Positions 1-6,087 of a DNA stretch of 8,132 bases are shown here, piece after piece; the first letter of the stretch is position 1; every line of letters begins with the position of its first letter. The stretch is from Phycisphaerae bacterium (lineage in GTDB: Bacteria > Planctomycetota > Phycisphaerae > Phycisphaerales > SM1A02). Location of the stretch: the NCBI GenBank assembly GCA_002683195.1, contig NYSW01000016.1, positions 30,636 through 38,767 of the forward strand, written 5' to 3'. The notes beneath the pieces are model-generated. The model was not told the DNA's origin. It made no database searches and saw only the letters and a program-made list of their open reading frames with translations. A program made the position numbers and the translations under genes.

Positions 1-698
1 CGGAGCACCTTCGCGAAGGAGGGGAGTGCCGACGATGTCTGCATGATGGTCCGACACCGTGACAACAGCAGGCAATCCCGGAGCGCCGATCGGGCCCGAG
101 CAATGGGGTCTTGTTCCAAAGAACTGGACTTGTGCTGTTCACCCGCCTCGAGCACCAGTCTTGGAATATCGAGTCGGTCCTTCGCGAGCTCGATGAATCG
201 CTCGTCGTCACTGGCGATGAGACAGTGCTTGATGGTCGGGTCGTTCTTCAACCGATCCTGGATGATCCGAAGATAGTCTTCGCGAGAGATCGGGTTCGTA
301 TCCCATCGAGCAGCCAGTTTGTCTCCACCCCGATAGTGAACCCCCAGTGAGTTCTCCAGTCCGGGATCGATGCGATCCGCCCCCTCGACCACCGTTTTCG
401 CGGGACGAAAATAGGATGACCAGAGACGGGAAATCGAATCGAAATCGCCACCCAGGGTGCGACGATCGCTTTCACGAACCGCAAGGATCGATCGGCTCGG
501 CCCTTGCCCGGCGACCGGCTCCACCAACTCGAGCAGCGAAGGGATGATCGCGCCGTAGTACTTCGTTTCGAGGTTCCACCGAGGTCGCATGCCTTCCTCG
601 GAAAGGCCGGGAAGAGCCTCCAGAATGAAGAGGAATACTCCTCCAAACAGTCCTTCCCGCAGCTCATCCGGGGTACTGGTGATCGTGCCGACATCCAT
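1..698 (-). CDS. Putative fucosyltransferase-like glycosyltransferase (NodZ/FUT8/O-fucosyltransferase superfamily), C-terminus beyond the left edge
   Basis: An open minus-strand frame runs without a stop from about 806 to base 1, so the 3' end is missing and at least 232 residues are visible from the chosen start. Numbered from an ATG at 698, it shows the three motifs shared by alpha-1,2, alpha-1,6 and protein O-fucosyltransferases. These are HYRGGDK at 121-127 (bases 318-338), SDDE within an LIASDDERF strand near 163-166, and DCLLLSRCRTIMQTSS at 208-223. An N-terminal helix, DELREGLFGGVFLFILEAL, matches the usual first helix of such GT-B enzymes. The likely reaction is transfer of a deoxysugar such as fucose from a GDP-sugar; donor and acceptor are inferred, not seen. 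The start is uncertain. In-frame ATGs also exist at 785 and 806, and the 806 one has a GAGG 6 nt upstream, but codons between 699 and 785 (AGG, ACA, ATA, TCA) look unlike the rest of the gene. It lies head-to-head with the sulfatase. Confidence 0.7.
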   Translation of the reverse strand, partial: MDVGTITSTPDELREGLFGGVFLFILEALPGLSEEGMRPRWNLETKYYGAIIPSLLELVEPVAGQGPSRSILAVRESDRRTLGGDFDSISRLWSSYFRPAKTVVEGADRIDPGLENSLGVHYRGGDKLAARWDTNPISREDYLRIIQDRLKNDPTIKHCLIASDDERFIELAKDRLDIPRLVLEAGEQHKSSSLEQDPIARARSALRDCLLLSRCRTIMQTSSALPSFAKVL

Positions 699-783
699 GG
701 ATGGATGATGCCAAAAACCGGTTCCTCCTGCTTGATGATCTGACGGTATGGAATGCGGAGTTCCGCGTTCGTATGCTGTCCTC
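699..783. other. Short intergenic gap between divergent glycosyltransferase and sulfatase genes
   Basis: If the starts at 698 (minus) and 784 (plus) are right, these 85 bases must hold both promoters. I see no convincing -35/-10 pair for either gene. No Shine-Dalgarno sequence sits at normal distance from either chosen start. The only strong SD-like string, AGGAGG on the minus strand near 726-731, has no start codon in the right frame behind it. Confidence 0.4.
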
Positions 784-2454
784 ATGATCCAGTGGCATTC
801 GCTCATCGTGTTCCTCGCCCTGACCCTCTCTTCCGCACCGGCTGGAGCCATCGACCAGGAGGCTCCACCGACGCCCCGCAACCTCGTCTGGATCACGATC
901 GAGGACATGAGCCCCTGGCTCGGGTGCTACGGAGACCGCACCGTCCCCACTCCCAATCTGGATCGACTGGCCGCCGAGGGCGTTCGATACACCAATGCGT
1001 TCGCGACCACGCCGGTCTGCGCTCCGAGTCGGTCGACACTGATCACGGGATGCTGGGCCACGCGGATCGGATCCATGCACATGCGGACCGGGAAGCCGAG
1101 TGCCGCGGCGATCGCTCGCCATCCCGACGCGTACCTCGAAATCCCCGACTACGAAGCGGTGCCCCCGCCCGCGGTCCGGTGTTTCCCCGAACTCCTTCGC
1201 GCGGCCGGGTGGTACTGCACGAATCGCGCCAAGACCGATTACCAGTTCAAGGCCCCGGGGACGACCTGGGACCGATCCGGTCGTCGAGCCCACTGGCGAC
1301 GACGTCCGCATGCCGACCAACCGTTCTTCGCGGTCTTCAACCTCGTGGTCACCCACGAGAGCGGCACCTTCGCCAGGCGAAAGCGACAGCCACGGGTCTG
1401 CGATCCCGATACCGTGGCCGTCCCTCCGTACCTGCCGGATTCGCCACGGACGCGAAACGACATCGCCCGGACCTACGACAACATCGCCGTGATGGACCGT
1501 CAGGTCGGAATCCTGATCGACGAACTCGAGCAGGCCGGGCTGCTCGATGACACCGTGGTCATGGTGTTCAGCGATCACGGGGTCGGCCTGCCAAGGGGGA
1601 AGCGCTGCGTCTACGACTCCGGAACCCGGGTTCCCCTGATCATCCGCTGGCCCGACGCCGGGCATCGTGGTCAGGTCGAGGATCGAGTGGTCTCCTTCGA
1701 GGACTTCGCCCCCACCGCCCTGTCCATCCTCGGTGTCGCTCCTCCTTCCTGGATGGACGGGATCGCATTCGCCGGTGAGTTCGAGGCCGCGGACGACGGC
1801 TTCGCCTACCTCCACGCCGATCGAATGGACGCGGTGAGGGATCGAACGCGAGCGATCACCGACGGGCGATACCGGTACGTGCGCAATCTGATGCCCGACC
1901 GCCCTCGCCTCTACGACGTCGCCTATTCCGAACGAATTCCCATGAAGGCGGAGGTGCACGCCCTGCGGGCCTCCGGCGACGCGACCCCGGCCCAGTGGCA
2001 GCTGGTCGAACCAACCAAACCCTCGGAAGAGTTCTACGACCTTCGTCACGATCCCCACGAAGTTCGGAATCTGATCGCCAACCCTCTACACGCCGCTCGA
2101 ATCCGGATCATGCAGAAGGCGTTGGACGCATGGATCCGAGAAACCGGAGATCTCGGACTGATCGAGGATGAAGGCGAGATGGTCCGCACCAGACTCTGGA
2201 ATGACGCCGTTCGAAAGCCTGCAACCGCCCCGGCGATCCTCACGGTGGTCGAACGGGACGGCGGACGCCGAGCCGAGATCTCCTGCCCCACCGAAGGCGC
2301 CTCGATCGGCTTTCGCTGGAACTGGGAAAAGGCCTGGACCCCGGCGAACGGCTTGATCGCCCTCCCTCCCGAGGGAGGGATCCTCGAGCTCCTCACCCAC
2401 CGCATCGGATTCGAACCCCGGATTCTCCGCTGGTCGATCTCTCCGGCGGGATGA
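784..2454 (+). CDS. Secreted arylsulfatase-family sulfatase (formylglycine, Cys type) with C-terminal extra domain
   Basis: This 556-residue protein starts with a hydrophobic signal-peptide-like stretch (LIVFLALTLSSAPAGA, about residues 7-22), so it is probably exported. The sulfatase active-site signature C79-A-P-S-R83 is present. The Cys is the residue converted to formylglycine in this family. E40-D41 and D264-H265 (in FSDHG) are the expected calcium-binding positions, and K273 lies just downstream. The overall pattern (LGCYGD, then the signature, THES, and late FYDLRHDPHEVRNL) resembles planctomycete enzymes related to N-sulfoglucosamine sulfohydrolase. The natural substrate is likely a sulfated polysaccharide but cannot be read from sequence. 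Residues 483-553 form an additional beta-rich domain (ISCPTEGASIGFRWN through LTHRIGFEP). ATG 784 was chosen because the signal peptide begins there. An upstream in-frame ATG at 748 would add 12 residues including an Arg. Neither has a clear ribosome-binding site. Confidence 0.93.
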   Translation: MIQWHSLIVFLALTLSSAPAGAIDQEAPPTPRNLVWITIEDMSPWLGCYGDRTVPTPNLDRLAAEGVRYTNAFATTPVCAPSRSTLITGCWATRIGSMHMRTGKPSAAAIARHPDAYLEIPDYEAVPPPAVRCFPELLRAAGWYCTNRAKTDYQFKAPGTTWDRSGRRAHWRRRPHADQPFFAVFNLVVTHESGTFARRKRQPRVCDPDTVAVPPYLPDSPRTRNDIARTYDNIAVMDRQVGILIDELEQAGLLDDTVVMVFSDHGVGLPRGKRCVYDSGTRVPLIIRWPDAGHRGQVEDRVVSFEDFAPTALSILGVAPPSWMDGIAFAGEFEAADDGFAYLHADRMDAVRDRTRAITDGRYRYVRNLMPDRPRLYDVAYSERIPMKAEVHALRASGDATPAQWQLVEPTKPSEEFYDLRHDPHEVRNLIANPLHAARIRIMQKALDAWIRETGDLGLIEDEGEMVRTRLWNDAVRKPATAPAILTVVERDGGRRAEISCPTEGASIGFRWNWEKAWTPANGLIALPPEGGILELLTHRIGFEPRILRWSISPAG

Positions 2455-2618
2455 TGACCAGTCCCCCGCTCCTCTTCGGGCCGGTCGTTCGGGAAACTCC
2501 GGGACGGCAGAAATTCGATCACCTTCGATTCCGGCCCGTCTGAAATCCACGAAAGAACCGGCGGCTCCCAGATGGGAGCCGCCGGCGTTCAAATCTCACT
2601 GTTTGTCCTTCGCTCGGA
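2455..2618. other. Convergent intergenic region between sulfatase and flagellin B
   Basis: A 164-nt spacer separates the 3' ends of two convergent genes. Apart from the terminator hairpin at 2551-2585 I see no open frame with coding character and no recognisable repeat. Confidence 0.7.
2551..2585 (-). terminator. Rho-independent terminator of flagellin B, possibly bidirectional
   Basis: A perfect 12-bp GC-rich stem (CCGGCGGCTCCC, 2558-2569, pairing with 2574-2585) closes a 4-nt loop. On the minus strand it is followed by TTCTTTC, giving a U-rich tail for the flagellin B transcript. On the plus strand the tail (CGTTCAAATC) is poor in T, so termination of the sulfatase transcript here is less certain. 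Confidence 0.85.
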
Positions 2619-4082
2619 TCAACCGAGGAGCGAGAGGACGGCCTGCGGGCCGGAGTTCGCCAGCGAGAGCGACTGGATCGCCGCCTGCTGGAGGATCTGG
2701 CCGCGGGTCAGGGCCGCGGTCTCCGCCGCGAAGTCCGTGTCCCGAATCTGGCTTTCAGCCGCCGCGGTGTTCTCGAGGGCGATGCCCAGCGAGCTGATGG
2801 TGGCACCGACGACGTTCTTCTGGAACGCACCGAGCCGACCGCGAAGACTGGAGACCTGCTTGATCGAGTCGTCGATGACCAACTGGGCCTTCGACAAGTC
2901 ACCGTTCTGGACGTTGGCGACCGCACCCGACTTGAGCGAGGAGAGGAAGCCGTTGCCGCCGGAACCGAGGTTGCCGGTGGTCACGGTCTCGATACCGAGC
3001 GAAACCTTGCTCGACATGTTCACCGCGGGTCCGAGGTTGAAGTTCGCACCACCCGAGCTGATCTCGAAGGTCGCACTTCCACCGTTGTTGAACGCATCCT
3101 CGAGGGAGACCGAGATGTCAAGACCTTCGCTCGCGACGCGGGCAGTCAGACCGTTCGTAGTGGCCTGGGTACCGTTGATCAGGACGGAGGCGTCACGACC
3201 GTTGTCACTACCGTCCGCGGTACCCGCGGTATCGATGGATCCGTCGGCCTGCGACTCGTAGATCTTGGTGTTGAGTCCGGTGTCGTCGAGTTCCTTCACC
3301 CGGACGAAGCTGTCCGAACCGAAGTCGGTCGAATCGAGTCGGAGCAGGGTTCCACTCAGGGCGGCGGAGACGCCGACCTGATCGGAGAAGGAGTTCACGG
3401 CCGTGGCCATGTCCGCCCCGGTGGTGCCGGAAGCGAAGGTGAACTGCTGCGAGCCCTTGTCACCCGTGACCTCGATGGTGAACTGACCACCACCATTGAG
3501 ATCGAATCCGCCGTCGGTCGACAGGAACATCACGCCGGTCGCGGCCGACTGGACCACGTCCACGGACACCGAAAGAGCGGTGCCGTCGTCGGAGAGCTTG
3601 GCGGCGTTGATCGTGACGTCGGTGAAGTCGGCCGAGTCGGCGTTGTTCTGGTAGTCGAAGTTGCCGTTGAGCAGCTTTTCACCCTGGAAGGAGGTGGAGT
3701 TGGCGATTCGGTCGATCGTCTGAAGGATCGAATCGATCTGGAGCTGGTTGGCTTCCTTCTCTTCATCCGAGACGCCGGCTTCGTTGGCGGTCGAACTGAC
3801 GAGCGACTGAAGCTCGACCAGCAGGTTGGAGACCTCCTGGAGGCCACCTTCCGCCACGTTGACGACCTGTTCCGCCCGCTCGGCGTTGTTGATGGCCGAA
3901 CTGATCGCCGCCTTTTCGCTCCGAAGGTTTTCACTGGCGATGAGGCCCGCCGGATCATCCGCACCGCGGTTGATGGCAAGGCCGGTGGAGAGCCGCTGCA
4001 GGCTCTTGTTGAGACCCATGTTCTGAGACCCGAGGGTCCGCTGGGCGATGAGACTCGAAACGTTGGTGTTGATACGACTCAC
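2619..4082 (-). CDS. fliC: Flagellin (flagellin B), filament subunit
   Basis: A 487-residue flagellin, secreted by the flagellar type III system and polymerised into the filament. Residues 1-140 form the N-terminal D0/D1 helices (SRINTNVSSLIAQRTLG, LQRLSTGLAINRGADDPAGL). The C-terminal D1/D0 helices occupy about 405-487 (GRLGAF, IRDTDFAAETAALTRGQILQQA) and end in LSLLG. The variable middle includes a flagellin IN-type beta repeat at about 200-262 and an NFNLGP segment near 348-352. There is no Cys, Trp or His. The GTG at 4082 is chosen as start because it gives the canonical MSRINTN start, sits 7 nt behind TCACGGAGGA, and is where homology begins; an ATG at 4103 in frame would add a non-homologous leader that includes the SD. 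It is preceded by a 459-nt non-coding region and followed by its own terminator, so it is probably a separate transcript or a read-through product of flagellin A. CsrA control is likely. Confidence 0.95.
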   Translation of the reverse strand: MSRINTNVSSLIAQRTLGSQNMGLNKSLQRLSTGLAINRGADDPAGLIASENLRSEKAAISSAINNAERAEQVVNVAEGGLQEVSNLLVELQSLVSSTANEAGVSDEEKEANQLQIDSILQTIDRIANSTSFQGEKLLNGNFDYQNNADSADFTDVTINAAKLSDDGTALSVSVDVVQSAATGVMFLSTDGGFDLNGGGQFTIEVTGDKGSQQFTFASGTTGADMATAVNSFSDQVGVSAALSGTLLRLDSTDFGSDSFVRVKELDDTGLNTKIYESQADGSIDTAGTADGSDNGRDASVLINGTQATTNGLTARVASEGLDISVSLEDAFNNGGSATFEISSGGANFNLGPAVNMSSKVSLGIETVTTGNLGSGGNGFLSSLKSGAVANVQNGDLSKAQLVIDDSIKQVSSLRGRLGAFQKNVVGATISSLGIALENTAAAESQIRDTDFAAETAALTRGQILQQAAIQSLSLANSGPQAVLSLLG

Positions 4083-4089
4083 TGTGGTG

Positions 4090-4099
4090 TCCTCCGTGA
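4090..4099 (-). promoter_or_regulatory. Flagellin B ribosome-binding site with overlapping putative CsrA site
   Basis: The minus strand reads TCACGGAGGA, 7 nt before the GTG start. It contains a strong Shine-Dalgarno (GGAGG) and two overlapping GGA cores. The identical 10-mer precedes flagellin A. TCAC (4096-4099) can pair with GTGA (4079-4082), which would place the SD in a loop and the start codon in the stem. SD function is nearly certain; CsrA binding is inferred from family knowledge. Confidence 0.75.
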
Positions 4100-4103
4100 A
4101 CAA

Positions 4104-4135
4104 GTTCGGGCGTGGTGTGTGAGCTTTGCCCGAAC
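4104..4135 (-). promoter_or_regulatory. 8-bp hairpin in flagellin B leader
   Basis: On the transcript, GTTCGGGC (4135-4128) pairs perfectly with GCCCGAAC (4111-4104) around a 16-nt loop, ending 4 nt from the TCACGGAGGA box. An alternative is possible: GTGGT (4138-4134) can pair with ACCAC at 4116-4112 or at 4088-4084 beside the start codon. Mutually exclusive folds are therefore available. A regulatory role is inferred. Confidence 0.45.
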
Positions 4136-4222
4136 CACCCGAGATTCGACCGACCCCCTAGAAGTAGGCGTCCCTGGTCGATTCATGTGACGCGCCTGCA
4201 ACGTGCAAGGCCGGTCATCGGG

Positions 4223-4235
4223 GCGGATCCTCCGC
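4223..4235 (-). promoter_or_regulatory. Hairpin with AGGAT loop (putative CsrA site), flagellin B leader
   Basis: In transcript sense GCGG-AGGAT-CCGC forms a 4-bp GC-only stem (5 bp if the loop is reduced to GGA) with GGA exposed. It lies about 140 nt upstream of the start. CsrA-family proteins bind GGA in such loops; occupancy here is a prediction. Confidence 0.35.
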
Positions 4236-4260
4236 AGCCGACGTAATCCTGCATGATTCA

Positions 4261-4275
4261 GTGGCTTCCTGCCAC
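4261..4275 (-). promoter_or_regulatory. Hairpin with AGGAA loop (putative CsrA site), flagellin B leader
   Basis: In transcript sense GTGGC-AGGAA-GCCAC is a perfect 5-bp stem with a 5-nt loop containing AGGA. It lies about 180 nt upstream of the flagellin B start, so it matters only if the transcript begins further upstream. Confidence 0.35.
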
Positions 4276-4283
4276 CGATCCGA

Positions 4284-4307
4284 GCGGGCCGATTAAATTC
4301 GTCCCGC
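4284..4307 (-). promoter_or_regulatory. Imperfect hairpin in flagellin B upstream region
   Basis: GCGGG pairs with CCCGC, then one mismatch, then CGA pairs with TCG around a 6-nt A/T loop. It has no following T-run on the minus strand, so it is not an obvious terminator. Function is unknown. Confidence 0.3.
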
Positions 4308-4471
4308 GGAGACAAGATCGGTCGTCGGATTTCATTACTTCAGGCCGAAGGGCGGAAGAATGCGCATTTTTTGAATGAGAGCGCATCTCCCGCGCCTGTC
4401 CCATGGTTTGGGGGGGGTATTCACCCCACTGGAACGTCCGAAATAACGAAAACCATCATTTTTGCGCGATG

Positions 4472-4500
4472 AAAAAGCCCCCGCCTGGCAGGCGGGGGCT
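4472..4500 (-). terminator. Rho-independent terminator of flagellin A
   Basis: A perfect 11-bp stem (4476-4486 with 4490-4500, G/C-rich, 3-nt loop) is followed on the minus strand by a T-run, TTTTT at 4476-4472. It lies 41 nt past the flagellin A stop codon. It should end most of the fliW-csrA-flagellin A transcript before flagellin B. Confidence 0.9.
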
Positions 4501-4541
4501 GAATTCGAATTCGATCAGGACCTCGGGGCCCCGTCGTCGCT

Positions 4542-6005
4542 CTACTGGAGCAGGGCGAGCACACTCTGGGCCGACGCATTGGCGGTGGCCAGCACCGACG
4601 TTCCAGCCTGATTCAGAATCTGAGCCCGGGTGAGATTCGCGGTTTCCGCCGCGAAGTCCGCATCTCGGATCTTCGATTCGCTGGCCGTGATGTTCTCGAG
4701 GCCGATCTGAAGGCTTCGAACATTGGTCTGAAGCGTGTTCCGTTCGAACGCTCCGAGGCGACCCCGCATCACGGAGATCTCGGTGATCGCGTTATCGAGG
4801 ATGTCACTGGCCTCGGAGGCATTCCCGCTCAGCAGCGAGTTGTCCTTGCCGCTGGTCACGCTGTCGAGGAAGAACCGGATGCCCTCGACGTCCGTTCCCC
4901 CGATTCGAGTCGCCGCCACCGACTGGATGCCGACCCCGACCGCCTGGGCGTTCGAGATGCTGGGTCCCAATTGGAAGTTGGCACCCCCACCGGTGATGTT
5001 GAAACTGCTGACGGTTCCATCCACCGTGGTGGCGAATCCTTCGCTGAGATCGAGATCGAGGGTGAGCGACGGTGACTTGAGCGACAGATCGAGTCCGTCG
5101 CCCACGGCGAGCACGCCATTGACCACCGCCGACACGTTCTGACCTTCGTCTCGCTGGGTCTCGGTGCCACCCGCGGCATCGAGCACGCTGAAGTCGGTCG
5201 ACGTCGTGCCGATCTGCTTCACCGAGACGAAACTCTCCGAACCGTAGTCCGTGGAATTCATCTGAATTCCGCTGGTCACGAACGACGCACTCACGCCGGT
5301 GTTCCCGGTGAGCGTGTTGATCGCGGTCGCGACGGTGGAAAGCGCGGTGCCGGAGGCGAAGGAGACCGACTGGACTCCCAGCGTTCCTGCCACCTCGACC
5401 GTGACCGCATCATCGAGCACTCCGACGGTTCCGGTGCTGCCGTCGATGAAAAGCGTCCCGGTCTGGGCGGATTGAACCACCTCGACATCGACCGAGAGAT
5501 CGCCGTCGGTACCCAACTGGGCTCCGTCGACCTGGACTCCGGTGATGTTGGCCGCGTTCACGCCGCTGGTCGTGTAGTCGAGATTGCCGTTGAGCAACTG
5601 AAGGCCGGCGAAGCTCGCGGTGTTGGAGATTCGCGTGATCGATTCGATCGCGGAATCGATCTGAAGCTGATTGGCTTCGATCTCCTCCTGGCTGACGCCG
5701 CCGGTGTTGGCAGCCTCCACCACGAGGCCCTTGACAGAATTGAGTAGATCGGCGACTTCCGCGAGGTAACCCTCGGCGGTTGCAATCACCGAGCTTGCAC
5801 GCTCGGAGTTGTCGATTGCCTGGTCGAGACCCTTCATCTCGGAACGCAGGCGCTCCGAAACGATGAGCCCCGCCGGGTCGTCGGCGCCACGATTGATGCG
5901 AAGTCCCGTAGAGAGGCGCTGCAGTCGCACCGCAAGATCGCCATTCGACCGCCCGAGATTGTTTCGGGCGATGAGCGAGGGAACGTTCGTGTTGATCCGA
6001 GCCAT
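4542..6005 (-). CDS. fliC: Flagellin (flagellin A), filament subunit, directly downstream of csrA
   Basis: A 487-residue flagellin with canonical ends. The N-terminal D0/D1 spans about 1-140 (MARINTNVPSLIARNNLG, LQRLSTGLRINRGADDPAGL, ANQLQIDSAIESITRISN, LLNGNLDY). The C-terminal D1/D0 spans about 405-487 (MRGRLGAFERN, KIRDADFAAETANLTRAQIL), ending LALLQ. The middle carries a flagellin IN-type module at about 198-262 and an NFQLGP element at 343-348. There is no Cys, Trp or His. The ATG at 6005 is supported by TCACGGAGGA 5 nt upstream. It follows csrA by 82 nt with no terminator between, so co-transcription is expected; its own terminator follows. It is a paralogue of flagellin B with the same length and near gap-free alignment over residues 1-265 and 405-487. 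It is the likely main target of CsrA repression relieved by FliW. Confidence 0.96.
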   Translation of the reverse strand: MARINTNVPSLIARNNLGRSNGDLAVRLQRLSTGLRINRGADDPAGLIVSERLRSEMKGLDQAIDNSERASSVIATAEGYLAEVADLLNSVKGLVVEAANTGGVSQEEIEANQLQIDSAIESITRISNTASFAGLQLLNGNLDYTTSGVNAANITGVQVDGAQLGTDGDLSVDVEVVQSAQTGTLFIDGSTGTVGVLDDAVTVEVAGTLGVQSVSFASGTALSTVATAINTLTGNTGVSASFVTSGIQMNSTDYGSESFVSVKQIGTTSTDFSVLDAAGGTETQRDEGQNVSAVVNGVLAVGDGLDLSLKSPSLTLDLDLSEGFATTVDGTVSSFNITGGGANFQLGPSISNAQAVGVGIQSVAATRIGGTDVEGIRFFLDSVTSGKDNSLLSGNASEASDILDNAITEISVMRGRLGAFERNTLQTNVRSLQIGLENITASESKIRDADFAAETANLTRAQILNQAGTSVLATANASAQSVLALLQ

Positions 6006-6010
6006 GTCGA

Positions 6011-6020
6011 TCCTCCGTGA
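6011..6020 (-). promoter_or_regulatory. Flagellin A ribosome-binding site with overlapping putative CsrA site
   Basis: The minus strand reads TCACGGAGGA, 5 nt before the ATG, identical to the box before flagellin B. GGAGG is the Shine-Dalgarno; the two GGA cores overlap it. In B. subtilis one of the two CsrA sites of the flagellin (hag) leader likewise covers the SD. Confidence 0.75.
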
Positions 6021-6050
6021 TTGAGGCTGGAATCCACCCGGTTACGACCT

Positions 6051-6064
6051 GCCGTGTCCCCGGC
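6051..6064 (-). promoter_or_regulatory. Hairpin with GGGACA loop (putative upstream CsrA site), flagellin A leader
   Basis: In transcript sense GCCG-GGGACA-CGGC forms a 4-bp GC stem with GGA in the loop. It sits about 30 nt upstream of the SD box, within the 82-nt csrA-flagellin gap. Together with the SD site this gives a two-site layout like that of the known hag leader. Confidence 0.4.
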
Positions 6065-6087
6065 CGAGGTCGATCCCGGTGATCAGT

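Larger units (their letters stand above)
4083..4541 (-). other. 459-nt non-coding region upstream of flagellin B
   Basis: This long gap follows the flagellin A stop. It holds the flagellin A terminator (4472-4500), then an A/T-rich patch (about 4441-4471), an 8-G run on the plus strand (4410-4417), and four small hairpins nearer flagellin B. Nine GGA trinucleotides fall in the transcript sense between 4083 and 4320. I could not find a convincing sigma-28, sigma-54 or sigma-70 promoter. A GCCGATTAA string at 4288-4296 resembles a sigma-28 -10 box but points away from flagellin B and lacks a matching upstream box. A long 5' UTR or a separate small RNA are both possible. Confidence 0.6.

Noticed and set aside
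248..694. 148-codon minus-strand frame at the left end
   Set aside because: It is in a different frame from the one holding the HYRGGDK and DCLLLSRC motifs and has no family pattern of its own.
664..2058. 464-codon minus-strand open frame antisense to the sulfatase
   Set aside because: It lacks any recognisable domain, is rich in Arg/Gly/Asp as expected for a GC-rich shadow frame, and overlaps the clearly real sulfatase and the glycosyltransferase in another frame.
2363..2380. 8-bp palindrome TCCCTCCC-GA-GGGAGGGA
   Set aside because: It lies inside the sulfatase coding region (encoding Leu-Pro-Pro-Glu-Gly-Gly), has only a 2-nt loop and no T-run; likely codon-driven coincidence.
2572..3261. 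229-codon plus-strand open frame opposite flagellin B
   Set aside because: Antisense shadow of conserved flagellin sequence; no independent motif or ribosome-binding site.
4201..4217. CGGCCTTGCACGTTGCA as a sigma-54 promoter for flagellin B
   Set aside because: The GG and GC elements are separated by 11 nt rather than the required 10, so the match fails on spacing.
4288..4296. GCCGATTAA as a sigma-28 -10 box
   Set aside because: It lies on the plus strand, opposite to flagellin B, and has no TAAA box at the correct distance upstream.
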